A DNA stretch of 64,000 nt from Pseudomonas sp. P7548 (GCF_013386585.1 NZ_JACARO010000036.1:148341-212340), one strand, 5' to 3'. Counted from the stretch's first letter, positions 32,323-42,906 are shown. Translations and numbers: made by a program. Notes: generated from the letters alone by a model not told the origin.

Positions 32323-33018
32323 GTGGAACCTACCGTCGTCGACCATTCCTCCATGTGGAGCCTGGTCAGCAATGCCAGTGTCGTGGTTCAACTGGTCATG
32401 CTGACCCTGGTAGCCGCATCGGTTACCTCTTGGGTCATGATTTTTCAGCGCAGCAACCTGCTGCGTGCCGGTCGACGTGCCCTGGAGAGCTTCGAGGAGC
32501 GCTTCTGGTCGGGGATCGACCTGTCCAAGCTGTATCGCCAGGCCGGCAGCAACCCGGACCCGGATTCGGGCGTCGAGCAGATCTTCCGCGCCGGCTTCAA
32601 GGAATTCTCCCGTCTGCGCCAGCAGCCTGGTGTTGACCCGGAAGCGGTCATGGAGGGCGTGGCCCGTGCCATGCGCGTTGCCATCTCCCGCGAAGAAGAG
32701 AAGCTGGAGCAGAGCCTGCCGTTCCTCGCTACCGTCGGTTCCGTGAGCCCGTACATCGGCCTGTTCGGTACCGTATGGGGCATCATGAACTCCTTCCGTG
32801 GCCTGGCCCAGGCCCAGCAAGCGACCCTGGCCACCGTGGCCCCGGGTATCGCCGAAGCCCTGATCGCCACCGCGATCGGCCTGTTCGCTGCCATCCCCGC
32901 AGTAATCGCCTACAACCGTTTTGCCGCCCGTGGCGAAAACCTGATTGGCCGTTACTACACCTTCGCCGACGAATTCCAGGCGATCCTGCACCGTAAAGTG
33001 CACACCAGCGAAGAATAA
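32323..33018 (+). CDS. tolQ: TolQ, inner-membrane proton-channel subunit
   Basis: 231 residues from a GTG one base after ybgC. Three helices: VVQLVMLTLVAASVTSWVMI, then a pair around LPFLATVGSVSPYIGLFGTV and EALIATAIGLFAAIPAVIAY, with the conserved Thr/Pro residues of the ExbB/TolQ/MotA family. With TolR it uses the proton gradient to energise TolA, constricting the outer membrane during division. Confidence 0.97.
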   Translation: MEPTVVDHSSMWSLVSNASVVVQLVMLTLVAASVTSWVMIFQRSNLLRAGRRALESFEERFWSGIDLSKLYRQAGSNPDPDSGVEQIFRAGFKEFSRLRQQPGVDPEAVMEGVARAMRVAISREEEKLEQSLPFLATVGSVSPYIGLFGTVWGIMNSFRGLAQAQQATLATVAPGIAEALIATAIGLFAAIPAVIAYNRFAARGENLIGRYYTFADEFQAILHRKVHTSEE

Positions 33019-33032
33019 GCAGGTATTTCCCG

Positions 33033-33494
33033 ATGGCTTTAATCACTCGAGCACGCACCAAGCGCAAGCCGGTCGCCGAGATGAACGTAGTGCCTTACAT
33101 CGACGTGATGCTGGTGCTGCTGGTGATTTTCATGGTGACCGCGCCGATGCTCAACCAGGGTGTGAAGGTTGACCTGCCCAAGGTTTCCAGCGAAGCCTTG
33201 CCCCAGGACAACAACACCCAGGTGCTGACCATTTCGATCAAGTCCGACAAGACCTATTACTGGAACCTTGGCAGCGAAGTCGACACTCAGAAGCAGCAGG
33301 ACAAGGCGCTGACCTTGCCGGCGATGACCGATGCGGTGACCAAGATCATTCGCTCCGGCAACGAAGGCGGCAAGCACACCCAGGTCTTCATCCGCGGTGA
33401 CAAGGCGGTCGACTACGGCTCCGTCATGGGCGCCATGGGCGGGCTGCAGAAGGCCGGCGTGGGTAACGTTGGCTTGATTACCGAGGCGCCCTGA
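33033..33494 (+). CDS. tolR: TolR, Tol energising subunit
   Basis: 153 residues. One helix with the essential Asp: NVVPYIDVMLVLLVIFMVTA, then a periplasmic domain ending VGNVGLITEAP. The stop overlaps the tolA ATG by one base. Confidence 0.97.
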   Translation: MALITRARTKRKPVAEMNVVPYIDVMLVLLVIFMVTAPMLNQGVKVDLPKVSSEALPQDNNTQVLTISIKSDKTYYWNLGSEVDTQKQQDKALTLPAMTDAVTKIIRSGNEGGKHTQVFIRGDKAVDYGSVMGAMGGLQKAGVGNVGLITEAP

Positions 33495-34567
33495 TGCAGC
33501 AACAGCGAGAGCCGTCCGCCTCGGAAAGCTACTTCTGGCCTAGCGTCTGGGCAATTGCCCTGCACGTCCTGGTGTTTGGCATGCTGTTCGTCAGCTTTGC
33601 CATGACTCCGGACCTGCCGCCAGCCAAGCCGATCGTGCAGGCGACCCTGTATCAGCTGAAATCGAAGAGCCAGGCCACCACCCAGACCAATCAGAAGATT
33701 GCGGGTGAGGCCCAGAAGTCGGCTGCGCGCCAGACTGAAGTCGAGCAGATGGAACAGAAGAAGGTCGAGCAGGAAGCGGTGAAGGCTGCTGCGGAACAAA
33801 AGAAAGAAGAGGCGGCTCAAAAGGCCGAGGAAGCGAAAAAGGCTGACGAAGCGAAGAAGGCCGACGAGGCGAAAAAGGCTGATGAAGCCAAGAAAGCCGA
33901 GAAAGCTGCCGAAGCGAAAAAGGCCGAAGAGAAACAATTGGCTGATATAGCCAAGAAGAAAGCCGAAGACGAAGCGAAGAAAGCTGCTGAAGAAGAGGCC
34001 AAGAAAAAGGCCGCTGAAGACGCCAAGAAAAAGATAGTCGAAGACGCGAAGAAGAAAGCCGCCGAAGACGCCAAGAAAAAAGCTGAAGCAGACGAGGCGA
34101 AGAAGAAAATCGCCGACGACGCGAAGAAGAAAGCTGCCGCCGACGCCACCAAGAAAAAGGCCCAGGAAGCAGCGCGCAAATCCGCCGAAGAGAAAAAGGC
34201 CCAGGCCTTGGCAGACTTGCTCTCCGACACGCCGCAGCGTCAGCAAGCCTTGGCCGATGAGCAGGGCGATCAAGTCGCGGGCAGTTTCGACGACCTGATT
34301 CGAGCGCGGGCAGCAGAAGGCTGGACACGTCCACCTTCGGCACGCAAAGGCATGAAAGTGGTACTGCAGATCGGTATGTTGCCGGACGGTACGGTGGCTT
34401 CGGTCGGCGTGGCCAGTTCCAGTGGCGATGGATCGTTCGACAGTTCGGCGGTTGCAGCGGTCAAGAACATTGGCCGGTTGACCGAGATGCAGGGAATGAA
34501 ACCAAGTGACTTCGCTCCCTATCGTTCATTCAAGATGACATTCACACCTGAGGATCTAGCCCCGTGA
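33494..34567 (+). CDS. tolA: TolA, periplasm-spanning linker
   Basis: 357 residues. N-terminal helix ([20 protein letters not shown]) with the SxxxxH-type pattern, then a long Lys/Ala/Glu-rich alpha-helical domain II from about residue 60 to 245. It includes near-identical short repeats of KKADEA and KKAAEDA. The globular C-terminal domain III (about 255-357, [20 protein letters not shown]) binds TolB and Pal. AAG/GCC/GAA codon repetition makes the DNA locally A-rich, which is normal for tolA. Confidence 0.96.
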   Translation: MQQQREPSASESYFWPSVWAIALHVLVFGMLFVSFAMTPDLPPAKPIVQATLYQLKSKSQATTQTNQKIAGEAQKSAARQTEVEQMEQKKVEQEAVKAAAEQKKEEAAQKAEEAKKADEAKKADEAKKADEAKKAEKAAEAKKAEEKQLADIAKKKAEDEAKKAAEEEAKKKAAEDAKKKIVEDAKKKAAEDAKKKAEADEAKKKIADDAKKKAAADATKKKAQEAARKSAEEKKAQALADLLSDTPQRQQALADEQGDQVAGSFDDLIRARAAEGWTRPPSARKGMKVVLQIGMLPDGTVASVGVASSSGDGSFDSSAVAAVKNIGRLTEMQGMKPSDFAPYRSFKMTFTPEDLAP

Positions 34568-35865
34568 GAAACATTCTTCGAGGAATGCTTGTCGTTATTT
34601 GCTGTATGGCAGGGATAGCGGCGGCGGATGAAAAGAACATCCTGGTCACCAGCGGCAGCGATCGGGCCACCCCGATTGCCGTCGTACCGTTTGGCTGGCA
34701 GGGCGGCAGCGTGCTGCCGGACGACATGGCCCAGATCGTCAGCGACGACCTGCGCAACTCCGGTTACTACGCGCCAATCGACAAAGGCAACATGATCAGC
34801 CAGCCGACCCAGGCCAGCGAAGTCATCTTCCGCGACTGGAAAGCCGTGGGCGCGCAGTACCTGATGGTGGGCAACATCGTGCCAGCCGGCGGTCGCCTGC
34901 AGATCCAGTACACGCTGTTCAACGTGGCCACCGAGCAGCAGGTCCTGACCGGCAGCGTCTCGGGTACCGCCGAGCAGATTCGCGACATGGCCCACTACAT
35001 TTCGGACCAGTCGTTTGAAAAACTCACCGGTATCAAGGGTGCGTTCTCGACACGCCTGCTGTACGTTACGGCTGAGCGTTTTTCTGTAGACAACACTCGT
35101 TACACTTTGCAGCGTTCGGACTACGACGGCGCCCGTGCCGTGACCTTGCTGCAATCCCGTGAGCCAATCCTGTCGCCGCGCTTTGCGCCGGACGGCAAGC
35201 GTATTGCCTACGTGTCTTTCGAACAGAAGCGTCCGCGTATCTTCGTCCAGCACATCGATACTGGCCGTCGTGAGCAGATCACCAACTTCGAAGGCCTCAA
35301 CGGCGCGCCTGCCTGGTCGCCGGATGGTTCGCGCCTGGCGTTCGTGCTGTCCAAGGACGGCAACCCGGATATCTACGTGATGAACATGGCCACGCGCCAG
35401 ATCACGCGTGCAACCAGCGGCCCGGGCATCAACACCGAACCGTTCTGGGGCAAGGATGGTTCGACCATTTACTTCACCTCTGACCGAGGCGGCAAGCCAC
35501 AGGTCTACAAGGCTAATGTGAATGGTGGTGGTGCGGAGCGTGTTACTTTTATTGGTAACTACAACGCCAACCCTAAACTTTCGGCCGATGAAAAGACGTT
35601 GGTAATGATTCACCGTCAGGATGGTTTCACTAATTTCCGGGTTGCGGCCCAGGATTTGCAGCGTGGAACGGTAAAAATCCTTACAGATACCAACCTTGAT
35701 GAGTCAGCCACTGTTGCGCCCAACGGCACCATGGTAATCTACGCCACCCGCCAGCAGGGCCGGGGAGTCTTGATGCTCGTGTCCATTAATGGACGTGTAA
35801 GGCTCCCACTTCCTACCGCTCAAGGCGAAGTCAGAGAACCATCCTGGTCCCCTTACCTGAACTGA
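34564..35865 (+). CDS. tolB: TolB, periplasmic beta-propeller
   Basis: 433 residues from a GTG overlapping the tolA stop (GTGA). Signal peptide [20 protein letters not shown], cleaved before ADEKNIL. An N-terminal alpha/beta domain is followed by six propeller blades with the [11 protein letters not shown] and [14 protein letters not shown] type repeats. It shuttles between Pal and TolA. Full length. Confidence 0.97.
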   Translation: MRNILRGMLVVICCMAGIAAADEKNILVTSGSDRATPIAVVPFGWQGGSVLPDDMAQIVSDDLRNSGYYAPIDKGNMISQPTQASEVIFRDWKAVGAQYLMVGNIVPAGGRLQIQYTLFNVATEQQVLTGSVSGTAEQIRDMAHYISDQSFEKLTGIKGAFSTRLLYVTAERFSVDNTRYTLQRSDYDGARAVTLLQSREPILSPRFAPDGKRIAYVSFEQKRPRIFVQHIDTGRREQITNFEGLNGAPAWSPDGSRLAFVLSKDGNPDIYVMNMATRQITRATSGPGINTEPFWGKDGSTIYFTSDRGGKPQVYKANVNGGGAERVTFIGNYNANPKLSADEKTLVMIHRQDGFTNFRVAAQDLQRGTVKILTDTNLDESATVAPNGTMVIYATRQQGRGVLMLVSINGRVRLPLPTAQGEVREPSWSPYLN

Positions 35866-35920
35866 CGCGGCGCTACAAAAAGATTTGCTTAACACACTGG
35901 GGTTCATTAGGAGTTTCACG

Positions 35921-36421
35921 ATGGAAATGCTGAAGTTTGGTAAGTTTGCTGCTCTGGCTCTGGCTCTGTCCGTAGCCGTTGGTTGCTCGTCTAAAGGCGG
36001 CGACAATGCCGGTGAAGGCGCAGCTGTTGATCCAAACGCTGGTTACGGCGCTAACACTGGTGCAGTTGACGGCTCCCTGAGCGAAGAAGCTGCTCTGCGC
36101 GCTATCACCACTTTCTACTTCGAATACGACAGTTCGGACCTGAAGCCAGAAGCCATGCGCGCTCTGGACGTTCACGCGAAGGACCTGAAAGCTAACGGCG
36201 CTCGCGTTGTTCTGGAAGGTAACACCGACGAACGTGGTACTCGTGAGTACAACATGGCACTGGGCGAGCGTCGTGCGAAAGCCGTTCAGCGCTACCTGGT
36301 ACTGCAAGGTGTTGCTCCAGGCCAACTGGAACTGGTTTCCTACGGTAAAGAGCGTCCAGTTGCTACTGGCCACGACGAGCAGTCCTGGGCTCAGAACCGT
36401 CGCGTCGAACTGCGTAAGTAA
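35921..36421 (+). CDS. pal: Peptidoglycan-associated lipoprotein Pal
   Basis: 166 residues from the ATG at 35921 with AGGAG ahead. Lipobox SVAVGC with Cys22, then a flexible Gly/Ala linker. The OmpA domain contains [13 protein letters not shown] and [20 protein letters not shown], which binds meso-diaminopimelate of peptidoglycan. The OmpA motif comparison is useful for the two secreted OmpA-like proteins near 58-60 kb. Confidence 0.97.
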   Translation: MEMLKFGKFAALALALSVAVGCSSKGGDNAGEGAAVDPNAGYGANTGAVDGSLSEEAALRAITTFYFEYDSSDLKPEAMRALDVHAKDLKANGARVVLEGNTDERGTREYNMALGERRAKAVQRYLVLQGVAPGQLELVSYGKERPVATGHDEQSWAQNRRVELRK

Positions 36422-36427
36422 TTCGTC

Positions 36428-37264
36428 ATGCGAACGTGCCGTCGTGCTCTAACTGTATTGGCTCTCAGCCTCGCACCGCTTGCGGTGTGGGCTGCGGTTC
36501 CTGTGGAAGATAGCAACTCTGGCTATAACAATAGCGGGAGCAGTTATCCGCCAGCGGGTTATGGCACGAACGGCGCCTATGCGGGGGGAGCGGCTACGTC
36601 CGCCCCCTCGGCACAGGGCGAACTGTTCAACCAGCTGCAACGTATGCAGGATCAAATCGCGCAGCAACAAGGCGCCATTGAAGTACTGCAGAATCAAGTG
36701 AACCAGCTCAAGCAAGAAGGCCTGGAGCGATACCAGGATCTTGATCGACGCATTGGAGCCGGCGTTCAACCTGCCGCAACTCCTGATAATTCTTCTACCG
36801 GTGGCGCGCCAAACGCTGCTGCCGGTGGTGCCGCAGCAGGGGCCGTGGCTGCCAGCCAAGCCCCTGCCGCCAGCAGCGAACCGGGTGATCCGGCGAAGGA
36901 AAAGCTGTATTACGACGCAGCCTTCGACCTGATCAAAGCCAAGGATTTCGACAAGGCCAGCCAAGCCTTTACCGCATTCCTGCGCAAATACCCAAACAGC
37001 CAGTACGCGGGCAACGCCCAGTACTGGTTGGGTGAGGTGAACCTGGCCAAGGGTGATCTGCAAGCAGCAGGCCAGGCATTTGCCAAGGTCAGCCAGCTGT
37101 ACCCCAAGCACGCCAAGGTGCCGGATTCGCTGTACAAACTCGCTGACGTAGAGCGCCGCCTGGGTCATACCGACAAGGTCAAAGGCATTCTGCAGCAGGT
37201 GGTGGCCCAGTATCCCGGGACATCCGCTGCCCAGTTGGCTCAACGGGATTTGCAACGCTTGTAA
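36428..37264 (+). CDS. cpoB: CpoB/YbgF, Tol-Pal-associated TPR protein
   Basis: 278 residues. Signal peptide MRTCRRALTVLALSLAPLAV cleaved near WAAVP. A coiled-coil trimerisation region (LFNQLQRMQDQIAQQQGAIE, about residues 62-105) is followed by an Ala/Pro linker and three TPR units (about 155-278, YYDAAFDLIKAKDFDKASQA). CpoB links PBP1B activity with Tol constriction. It starts 6 bases after pal and ends the operon before a terminator. Confidence 0.95.
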   Translation: MRTCRRALTVLALSLAPLAVWAAVPVEDSNSGYNNSGSSYPPAGYGTNGAYAGGAATSAPSAQGELFNQLQRMQDQIAQQQGAIEVLQNQVNQLKQEGLERYQDLDRRIGAGVQPAATPDNSSTGGAPNAAAGGAAAGAVAASQAPAASSEPGDPAKEKLYYDAAFDLIKAKDFDKASQAFTAFLRKYPNSQYAGNAQYWLGEVNLAKGDLQAAGQAFAKVSQLYPKHAKVPDSLYKLADVERRLGHTDKVKGILQQVVAQYPGTSAAQLAQRDLQRL

Positions 37265-37286
37265 GCGATGCTTGCCCGTTTAGAAG

Positions 37287-37313
37287 AAACCCGCGCCTGA
37301 CGCGGGTTTTTTC
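37287..37313 (+). terminator. Terminator of the Tol-Pal operon
   Basis: Stem AACCCGCG/CGCGGGTT with a short CCTGA loop, followed by TTTTC. Confidence 0.88.
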
Positions 37314-37429
37314 GTTAGAATCCACGCCCTTTTATGAAACACGCTTCCTGGGGTTTACGCGTTGGCGGGATCCCTTGAAGTGCCTGACGGAGGCGGACAG
37401 CCTGTTTAGCTGTTACGCCCGTGGCGACT

Positions 37430-38077
37430 ATGCAAGACACATTACGCATCACCGAAGTTTTTTACTCGTTACAGGGTGAAACGCGAACGGCTGGCCTGCC
37501 CACTGTATTTGTGCGGCTGACCGGTTGCCCTTTGCGTTGCCAATACTGTGATAGCGCCTACGCCTTCAGTGGCGGCACTGTGCGCACCCTCGACGACATC
37601 CTGGAGCAGGTTGCCAGCTACCGGCCGCGCTACGTCTGTGTGACGGGCGGCGAGCCCCTGGCCCAGCCCAATGCCATCCCTTTGCTCCAGCAGCTGTGTG
37701 ACGCCGGTTACGAGGTTTCCCTGGAAACCAGCGGCGCCCTGGATATCTCCGCGGTCGACCCGCGTGTGAGCCGGGTGGTCGACCTCAAGACCCCGGGCTC
37801 CAAGGAGGCGCACCGCAACCGCTACGAGAACATCGAGCTGTTGACGGCCAACGACCAGGTCAAGTTCGTCATCTGCTCCCGTGAAGACTACGACTGGGCG
37901 AACTCCAAGCTGATCCAATATGGCCTGGATCGTCGCGCGGGCGAGGTGCTGTTTTCCCCAAGTCATCACGACCTGAACGCACGGGACCTGGCCGATTGGG
38001 TGGTTGCCGATAACCTGCCCGTACGCCTGCAGTTGCAGCTACACAAATACCTTTGGAACGACGAGCCGGGACGCTGA
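37430..38077 (+). CDS. queE: 7-carboxy-7-deazaguanine synthase
   Basis: 215 residues from the ATG at 37430 ([20 protein letters not shown]); a GTG three codons earlier is possible. A radical-SAM enzyme of queuosine synthesis. The cluster-binding cysteines are in [14 protein letters not shown] (CX3CX2C), and [11 protein letters not shown] follows. It ends one base before queC. Confidence 0.95.
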   Translation: MQDTLRITEVFYSLQGETRTAGLPTVFVRLTGCPLRCQYCDSAYAFSGGTVRTLDDILEQVASYRPRYVCVTGGEPLAQPNAIPLLQQLCDAGYEVSLETSGALDISAVDPRVSRVVDLKTPGSKEAHRNRYENIELLTANDQVKFVICSREDYDWANSKLIQYGLDRRAGEVLFSPSHHDLNARDLADWVVADNLPVRLQLQLHKYLWNDEPGR

Positions 38078-38078
38078 T

Positions 38079-38768
38079 ATGACTGAACCCACGATTGATC
38101 AAAAACGCGCTGTAATCCTGTTGTCCGGTGGCCTCGACTCCGCCACCGTGGTGGCGATGGCCCAGGCACAAGGCTACAGCTGCTACACCATGAGCTTCGA
38201 CTACGGCCAGCGCCATCGCGCCGAGCTGAACGCCGCCGCTCGCGTCGCCCGTGAAATGGGTGTGATCGAGCACAAGGTGATCGGCCTGAACCTCAACGGT
38301 ATCGGCGGCTCCGCATTGACCGACAGCAGCATCGACGTGCCGGAAGCGCCGAGCGAAGGCATCCCGATCACCTACGTGCCAGCGCGCAACACCGTGTTCC
38401 TGTCCCTGGCCCTGGGTTGGGCGGAAGTGCTCAACGCCCGTGACATCTTTATCGGCGTGAATGCGGTGGACTATTCCGGTTACCCGGACTGCCGTCCGGA
38501 GTTCGTCGAGTCGTTCGAGCGCATGGCCAACCTGGCGACAAAGGCCGGTGTAGAGGGGCAGGGCTTCCGTATCCTCGCGCCGCTGCAGAACCTGAGCAAG
38601 GCCGATATCGTGAAGGCTGGCGTAGGACTTGGCGTCGATTACTCGCTGACTGTTTCCTGCTATCAGGCAGACGATGACGGCCGTGCTTGTGGGAAATGTG
38701 ATAGCTGCCGACTGCGTGCAGAAGGCTTCCAAGCGGCCGGAATTGCGGACCCTACGCGTTATTTCTGA
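38079..38768 (+). CDS. queC: 7-cyano-7-deazaguanine synthase
   Basis: 229 residues from the ATG at 38079 ([20 protein letters not shown]). An ATP-pyrophosphatase-type enzyme converting CDG to preQ0. The PP-loop is [15 protein letters not shown], and the zinc site is formed by Cys in [20 protein letters not shown]. Operon partner of queE, with tRNA-Lys immediately downstream; a tRNA-modification operon beside a tRNA, though tRNA-Lys is not a queuosine substrate. Confidence 0.95.
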   Translation: MTEPTIDQKRAVILLSGGLDSATVVAMAQAQGYSCYTMSFDYGQRHRAELNAAARVAREMGVIEHKVIGLNLNGIGGSALTDSSIDVPEAPSEGIPITYVPARNTVFLSLALGWAEVLNARDIFIGVNAVDYSGYPDCRPEFVESFERMANLATKAGVEGQGFRILAPLQNLSKADIVKAGVGLGVDYSLTVSCYQADDDGRACGKCDSCRLRAEGFQAAGIADPTRYF

Positions 38769-38831
38769 TTTATTTAAAATAAGGTGTTGAATAATCCTTA
38801 GAAATCAGTATTATACGCGCCACCACACAGC

Positions 38832-38907
38832 GGGTCGTTAGCTCAGTTGGTAGAGCAGTTGGCTTTTAACCAATTGGTCGTAGGTTCGAATCCCACACGA
38901 CCCACCA
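38832..38907 (+). tRNA. tRNA-Lys (anticodon TTT)
   Basis: 76 bases including encoded CCA. Acceptor GGGTCGT pairs with ACGACCC, the D-arm GCTCAGTTGGTAGAGC is canonical, the anticodon loop CTTTTAA holds TTT, and the T-arm TAGGTTCGAATCCCA closes. It lies 63 bases after queC. Confidence 0.97.
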
Positions 38908-38923
38908 TATTTGGCGGTTTAGA

Positions 38924-38968
38924 AAATCCGGAAGGCCCACGCAAGTGAGGATTTCCGGGTTTTTTTTT
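38924..38968 (+). terminator. Terminator of the tRNA-Lys transcript
   Basis: Stem AAATCCGGAA/TTCCGGGTTT with one G:T pair and a 19-base loop, followed by nine T. Confidence 0.75.
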
Positions 38969-38982
38969 GCCTTGCGAAAACA

Positions 38983-39020
38983 CAACGGGGGAGCCCCCTT
39001 AAGGGCTCCCCCGTTTTTTT
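38983..39020. terminator. Terminator of the pst operon (minus strand)
   Basis: 13-bp stem AACGGGGGAGCCC/GGGCTCCCCCGTT with T-run on the plus side. On the minus strand the flanking sequence is less T-rich, so it may mainly act on the tRNA transcript or as a bidirectional barrier. Confidence 0.75.
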
Positions 39021-39033
39021 GGCCGAGCGGCTA

Positions 39034-39813
39034 TCAGCCAAAGCGCCCGGTGATGTAGTCCTCGGTCTGCTTCATCGTCGGCTTGGTGAAGATCTCATCG
39101 GTATTGCCGTACTCGATCAGCTCCCCCATGAACATAAACGCGGTGTTGTCCGACACCCGCGCCGCCTGCTGCATGTTGTGGGTCACGATGATCACCGTGT
39201 ATTGGGTCTTCAGCTCGGTGATCAATTGTTCGATACGCCCGGTCGAGATCGGGTCGAGTGCCGACGTGGGCTCGTCCAGCAGCAATACCTGCGGGCGCAG
39301 CGCGATGGTGCGGGCGATGCACAGACGCTGCTGCTGGCCGCCTGAGAGGCTCTGGGCGCTCTGGTTGAGCTTGTCCTTCACCTCGTCCCACAGGGCGCCA
39401 CCACGCAAGGCTTGCTCGACGCGGTCGTTCATCTCGCGGCGCGACAGTTTCTCGTGATGGCGCACCGCGTAGGCGATGTTGTCGTAGATCGACATCGGGA
39501 ACGGCACGGGCTTCTGGAACACCATGCCGACGTGGCTGCGCAGGCGGTTCATCGAATAGCCGGGGGCGAGGATGTTCTCGCCATTGAGCAGCACTTCGCC
39601 GCGCGCTTCCTGCTTCGGGTACATCGAGTAGATGCGATTGAACACGCGCAGCAGCGTGGACTTGCCGCAGCCCGACGGGCCGATGATGGCGGTGATGCGT
39701 TTTTCCGGGATATCGATGTCGATGGATTTCAGGGAGCGCTGGTGGTTGTAGAAAAACTCCAACCCACGCACGCGGATTTTGGTTTTTTCGTGATCTATGC
39801 CGGTGGCGTCCAT
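39034..39813 (-). CDS. pstB: Phosphate ABC transporter ATPase
   Basis: 259 residues. Walker [17 protein letters not shown], signature [18 protein letters not shown], Walker [15 protein letters not shown]-loop [13 protein letters not shown]. It energises PstCA phosphate import. The start overlaps the pstA stop by one base. No phoU follows: a terminator and tRNA-Lys come next. Confidence 0.96.
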   Translation of the reverse strand: MDATGIDHEKTKIRVRGLEFFYNHQRSLKSIDIDIPEKRITAIIGPSGCGKSTLLRVFNRIYSMYPKQEARGEVLLNGENILAPGYSMNRLRSHVGMVFQKPVPFPMSIYDNIAYAVRHHEKLSRREMNDRVEQALRGGALWDEVKDKLNQSAQSLSGGQQQRLCIARTIALRPQVLLLDEPTSALDPISTGRIEQLITELKTQYTVIIVTHNMQQAARVSDNTAFMFMGELIEYGNTDEIFTKPTMKQTEDYITGRFG

Positions 39814-40685
39814 CAGTGAGACCTATTGCGTAAAAGGATCAGGCGAGATGCCAGGCTGAGCAGCAGCACGAACAACGTCAGGACCAATGCACCGGCCCAG
39901 GCGAGGGCGTGCCAGTCTTCGAACGGGCTCATGGCGTACTGGAAAATGACCACGGGGACACTGGCGATCGGCTTGAGCAGGTTGCTGCTCCAGAACTGGT
40001 TGCCGAAGGCGGTAAACAGCAGGGGCGCGGTCTCCCCGGTGATCCGGGCCAAGGCGAGCAGGATGCCTGTCACCACACCGGCTTTGGCCGCCCTCAGCAC
40101 GATCTGCAGCGTCAACTTCCATTGCGGCACGCCCAGGGCCAGCGCCGCTTCGCGCATGGTCGAGGGTTGCAGCTGGAGCATTTCATCGGTGGTACGCACC
40201 ACCACCGGAATCACCAGCAGGGCCAAGGCCAACGCACCGGCGATGGCGGAAAAGCCCACCTGGTGATTGGTCAGCAGGTTCAGCGGCAGGATGACGGCGG
40301 TGTAGACAAACAGCCCCAGCACGATCGATGGCGCGGACAGCAGGATGTCGTTGATGAACCGCACCGTGGTGCCCAGGCGTGAGTGGCGCGCGAACTCGGC
40401 CAGCCAGATACCGGCCATCAAGCCGATGGGCGTGCCGATCAGCAAGGCAATCACCGACATCAGCGCACTGCCATAAAACGCGTTGGCCAGGCCGCCTTCG
40501 GTGCCGGGGGGCGGGGTCATCTGGCTGAACAGGCGCAGGTTCAGTGCTTGAAACCCGTTGATGATGGTCGTCAGCAGGATCCACGCCAGCCACAACAGGC
40601 CAAAGGCCGTGGCGGCGCAACTGAGGAACATCGCTACGCCATTTTTGAGTGCGCGTTTGCGGTAGAGGCGTTCGTTGGGACTCAT
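39813..40685 (-). CDS. pstA: Phosphate ABC transporter permease PstA
   Basis: 290 residues from the ATG at 40685 ([20 protein letters not shown]), preceded by AAGGAGGGG. Six membrane helices and the EAA loop [20 protein letters not shown] that contacts PstB. An upstream in-frame extension overlaps pstC and is not real. The start overlaps the pstC stop as ATGA. Confidence 0.95.
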   Translation of the reverse strand: MSPNERLYRKRALKNGVAMFLSCAATAFGLLWLAWILLTTIINGFQALNLRLFSQMTPPPGTEGGLANAFYGSALMSVIALLIGTPIGLMAGIWLAEFARHSRLGTTVRFINDILLSAPSIVLGLFVYTAVILPLNLLTNHQVGFSAIAGALALALLVIPVVVRTTDEMLQLQPSTMREAALALGVPQWKLTLQIVLRAAKAGVVTGILLALARITGETAPLLFTAFGNQFWSSNLLKPIASVPVVIFQYAMSPFEDWHALAWAGALVLTLFVLLLSLASRLILLRNRSH

Positions 40686-41677
40686 AACCCCTCCTTGCGG
40701 GACAGACGCATGAGCAGCAGCCGGGCCAATGCCAGCACGACAAAGGTCACGATAAACAGCAGGAAGCCCAGGGCGATCAGCGCGGAGCGGTGCAGGTCGG
40801 TGTAGGCCTCGCTGAACTCGTTGGCGATGACCGACGCGATGGAACTGCTCGGCATCAGCAACGACGCAGAAAATTGCTGCGCGTTGCCCAGCACGAAGGT
40901 GACCGCCATGGTCTCCCCGAGTGCGCGGCCCAGGCCGAGGAAGATGCCGCCGACCACCGCCGAGCGTGTGTAGGGCAGGACGATGTCCCACACCACTTCC
41001 CACGTCGTGCTGCCCAGTGCGTAGGCCGATTCCTTCAACTGTGTCGGCACGCTGCGAAACACTTCATGCATCACCGACGTGATGAACGGCATGATCATCA
41101 CCGCCAGCACAATGCCTGCGGTCAGCATGCCAATCCCCAACGGCGGCCCTTGGAACAGCGAGCCCACGAAGGGCAGGGCGCCCAGGTAGTCGTTGATCAG
41201 CGGGGACAAGTGCTCGGCCATGAACGGCCCGAACACGAACAGCCCCCACATGCCGTAGATGATCGATGGGATGCCAGCCAGTAACTCGATGGCCGAGGCC
41301 ACCGGCATTTTCAGCCAGGGCGGTGCCACTTCTGTCAGGAAGATCGCGATGCCAAAACTCACCGGCACCGCAATCAGCAAGGCCAGGAAAGACGTCACCA
41401 GGGTGCCGTAGATGGGCACCACGGCGCCAAAGTGGTTGTTGACCGCATCCCACTCGGTGCTGGTGATGAAGTCAAAACCGAAGGTGCGGAAGGCCAGGCC
41501 TCCGCCCCAAAGCGTCGAGGCCGCGATACTGGCCAGCAACAGCAGCACCAGCATGGCGGCCCCGAACATCGAGCGTTTGAACCACAGATCGTGGCGTTGA
41601 TCGCGAGCGGCGCGGCGGTCGCCGTGTGTGTCGCTGGCGTGAGTAGTCATAACCAGAGGTTGGACGGTGTCGTTCAT
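40682..41677 (-). CDS. pstC: Phosphate ABC transporter permease PstC
   Basis: 331 residues from the ATG at 41677 (MNDTVQPLVMTTHASDTHGD); an ATG at 41704 is in frame. After a charged N-terminus, six helices (FGAAMLVLLLLASIAASTLW first) and the EAA-type loop ESAYALGSTTWEVVWDIVLP. Pairs with PstA to form the phosphate channel. Confidence 0.93.
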   Translation of the reverse strand: MNDTVQPLVMTTHASDTHGDRRAARDQRHDLWFKRSMFGAAMLVLLLLASIAASTLWGGGLAFRTFGFDFITSTEWDAVNNHFGAVVPIYGTLVTSFLALLIAVPVSFGIAIFLTEVAPPWLKMPVASAIELLAGIPSIIYGMWGLFVFGPFMAEHLSPLINDYLGALPFVGSLFQGPPLGIGMLTAGIVLAVMIMPFITSVMHEVFRSVPTQLKESAYALGSTTWEVVWDIVLPYTRSAVVGGIFLGLGRALGETMAVTFVLGNAQQFSASLLMPSSSIASVIANEFSEAYTDLHRSALIALGFLLFIVTFVVLALARLLLMRLSRKEGL

Positions 41678-41741
41678 ATCAGATGTGCTCACCGTCGCCC
41701 TCAATCACCCAGGTGACTGAGGGCGGTGGTCGTAGGGCGAA

Positions 41742-42761
41742 TCAGTGGGTGAAGTCAGACTTCCAGTAACCTTCGATTCGCGACACCAGAGAGTCCGGCA
41801 GTGCTACGTAGTCCAACGCTGCCGCCTGCTGTTGACCTTTTTCCAGCGACCACTTGAAGAAGCTGAACGCCGCCTGGCTTTGCTCAGCATTCTTGGGCTG
41901 CTTGTACATGATGATCCAGGTGGTGGCCGTGATTGGCCATGCGCCTTCGCCTGGGGCGTCTGTCATGATCAGGTTGAAGTCCTTGGCGCTGGCCCAGTCG
42001 GCGGTGTCCGCAGCCGCCTGGAAGGCCTTGGCGTTAGGCTCGACGAATTTGCCCGAAGCGTTCTTCAACTGGGCGAAAGTCATTTTGTTCTGCAGCGCGT
42101 AGGCGTATTCCACGAAGCCGATGGAGTTCTTGATCTGCTTCACGTAGGCCGAAACACCTTCGTTGCCTTTGCCGCCCACACCCACTGGCCAGGGTACGGT
42201 GGTGCCGAAACCGATCTTGGTTTTCCAGCTGTCACTGACTTTGGACAGGTAGTTGGTGAAGTTGTACGAGGTGCCCGAACCGTCAGAGCGATGCACCACG
42301 GTGATGTTCGCGCTGGGCAGTTTCAGGCCCGGGTTGAGGGCGGCGATGGCCGGGTCGTTCCAGGCCTTGATGTCACCGAGGAAGATTTTCGCGAGGGTGT
42401 CGCCGTCGAGTTTCAGCTGGCCTGCGGCCACGCCCTCGACGTTCATCACCGGCACGATGCCGCCGATCACGCTGGGGAATTGGCCCAGGCCACCGGCCTT
42501 GAGGTCATCGGCCGACAGCGGGGCGTCGGAGGCGCCGAAGTCGACGGTGGCCGCCTTGATCTGGGCGATGCCGCCACCCGAACCGATCGACTGGTAGTTG
42601 ATGCGGTTGCTGGAGTTCTTGCTGTAGTCCTGGGACCACTTGGACAGCACCGGGTACACAAAGCTGGAGCCGGCACCGGTCACGTCGGTGGCGTGGGCCA
42701 CGCCGCTCAGGCACAGGGCGGACAACAAAACAGACAGCGTTTTTTTAGTCGGCAACATCAC
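41742..42761 (-). CDS. pstS: Phosphate-binding protein PstS
   Basis: 339 residues with signal peptide MMLPTKKTLSVLLSALCLSG cleaved after VAHA. The mature protein begins TDVTGAGSSFVYPVLSKWSQ, and phosphate-binding residues lie in GAGSSF, GASDAPLS and HRSDGSGTSYNFTNYL. High-affinity periplasmic Pi receptor. A weak Pho-box-like sequence lies about 75-90 bases upstream. Pseudomonads often have a second pst operon linked to phoU and phoBR; this one is phoU-less. Confidence 0.95.
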   Translation of the reverse strand: MMLPTKKTLSVLLSALCLSGVAHATDVTGAGSSFVYPVLSKWSQDYSKNSSNRINYQSIGSGGGIAQIKAATVDFGASDAPLSADDLKAGGLGQFPSVIGGIVPVMNVEGVAAGQLKLDGDTLAKIFLGDIKAWNDPAIAALNPGLKLPSANITVVHRSDGSGTSYNFTNYLSKVSDSWKTKIGFGTTVPWPVGVGGKGNEGVSAYVKQIKNSIGFVEYAYALQNKMTFAQLKNASGKFVEPNAKAFQAAADTADWASAKDFNLIMTDAPGEGAWPITATTWIIMYKQPKNAEQSQAAFSFFKWSLEKGQQQAAALDYVALPDSLVSRIEGYWKSDFTH

Positions 42762-42833
42762 GACAACACCTCAAGGGAAGGGGTAAGTGGAGGGGTCCAC
42801 CTGTCTAAGACGTGACGATTTAATTCCCGATAT

Positions 42834-42851
42834 GTGTCTTTTTGATGACGG
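42834..42851 (-). promoter_or_regulatory. Possible Pho box upstream of pstS
   Basis: Minus-strand CCGTCATCAAAAAGACAC resembles two 7-mers of the CTGTCAT-type PhoB site with a 4-base spacer, the second half-site being poor. An A/T-rich -10-like AATTAAAT follows at a suitable distance. Confidence 0.35.
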
Positions 42852-42906
42852 TTTGGCTTTATGAAGAAACATTTAGAAATGTTTGCGATTGACGGTGCCG
42901 ACCGCC

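Noticed and set aside
33820..34200. A-rich repeat tract
   Set aside because: It is the Lys/Ala/Glu-rich helical domain of TolA, normal for that gene.
38832..38907. tRNA-Lys as an integration site for a genomic island
   Set aside because: No integrase or direct repeat of the tRNA 3' end is visible; the flank is the core pst operon.
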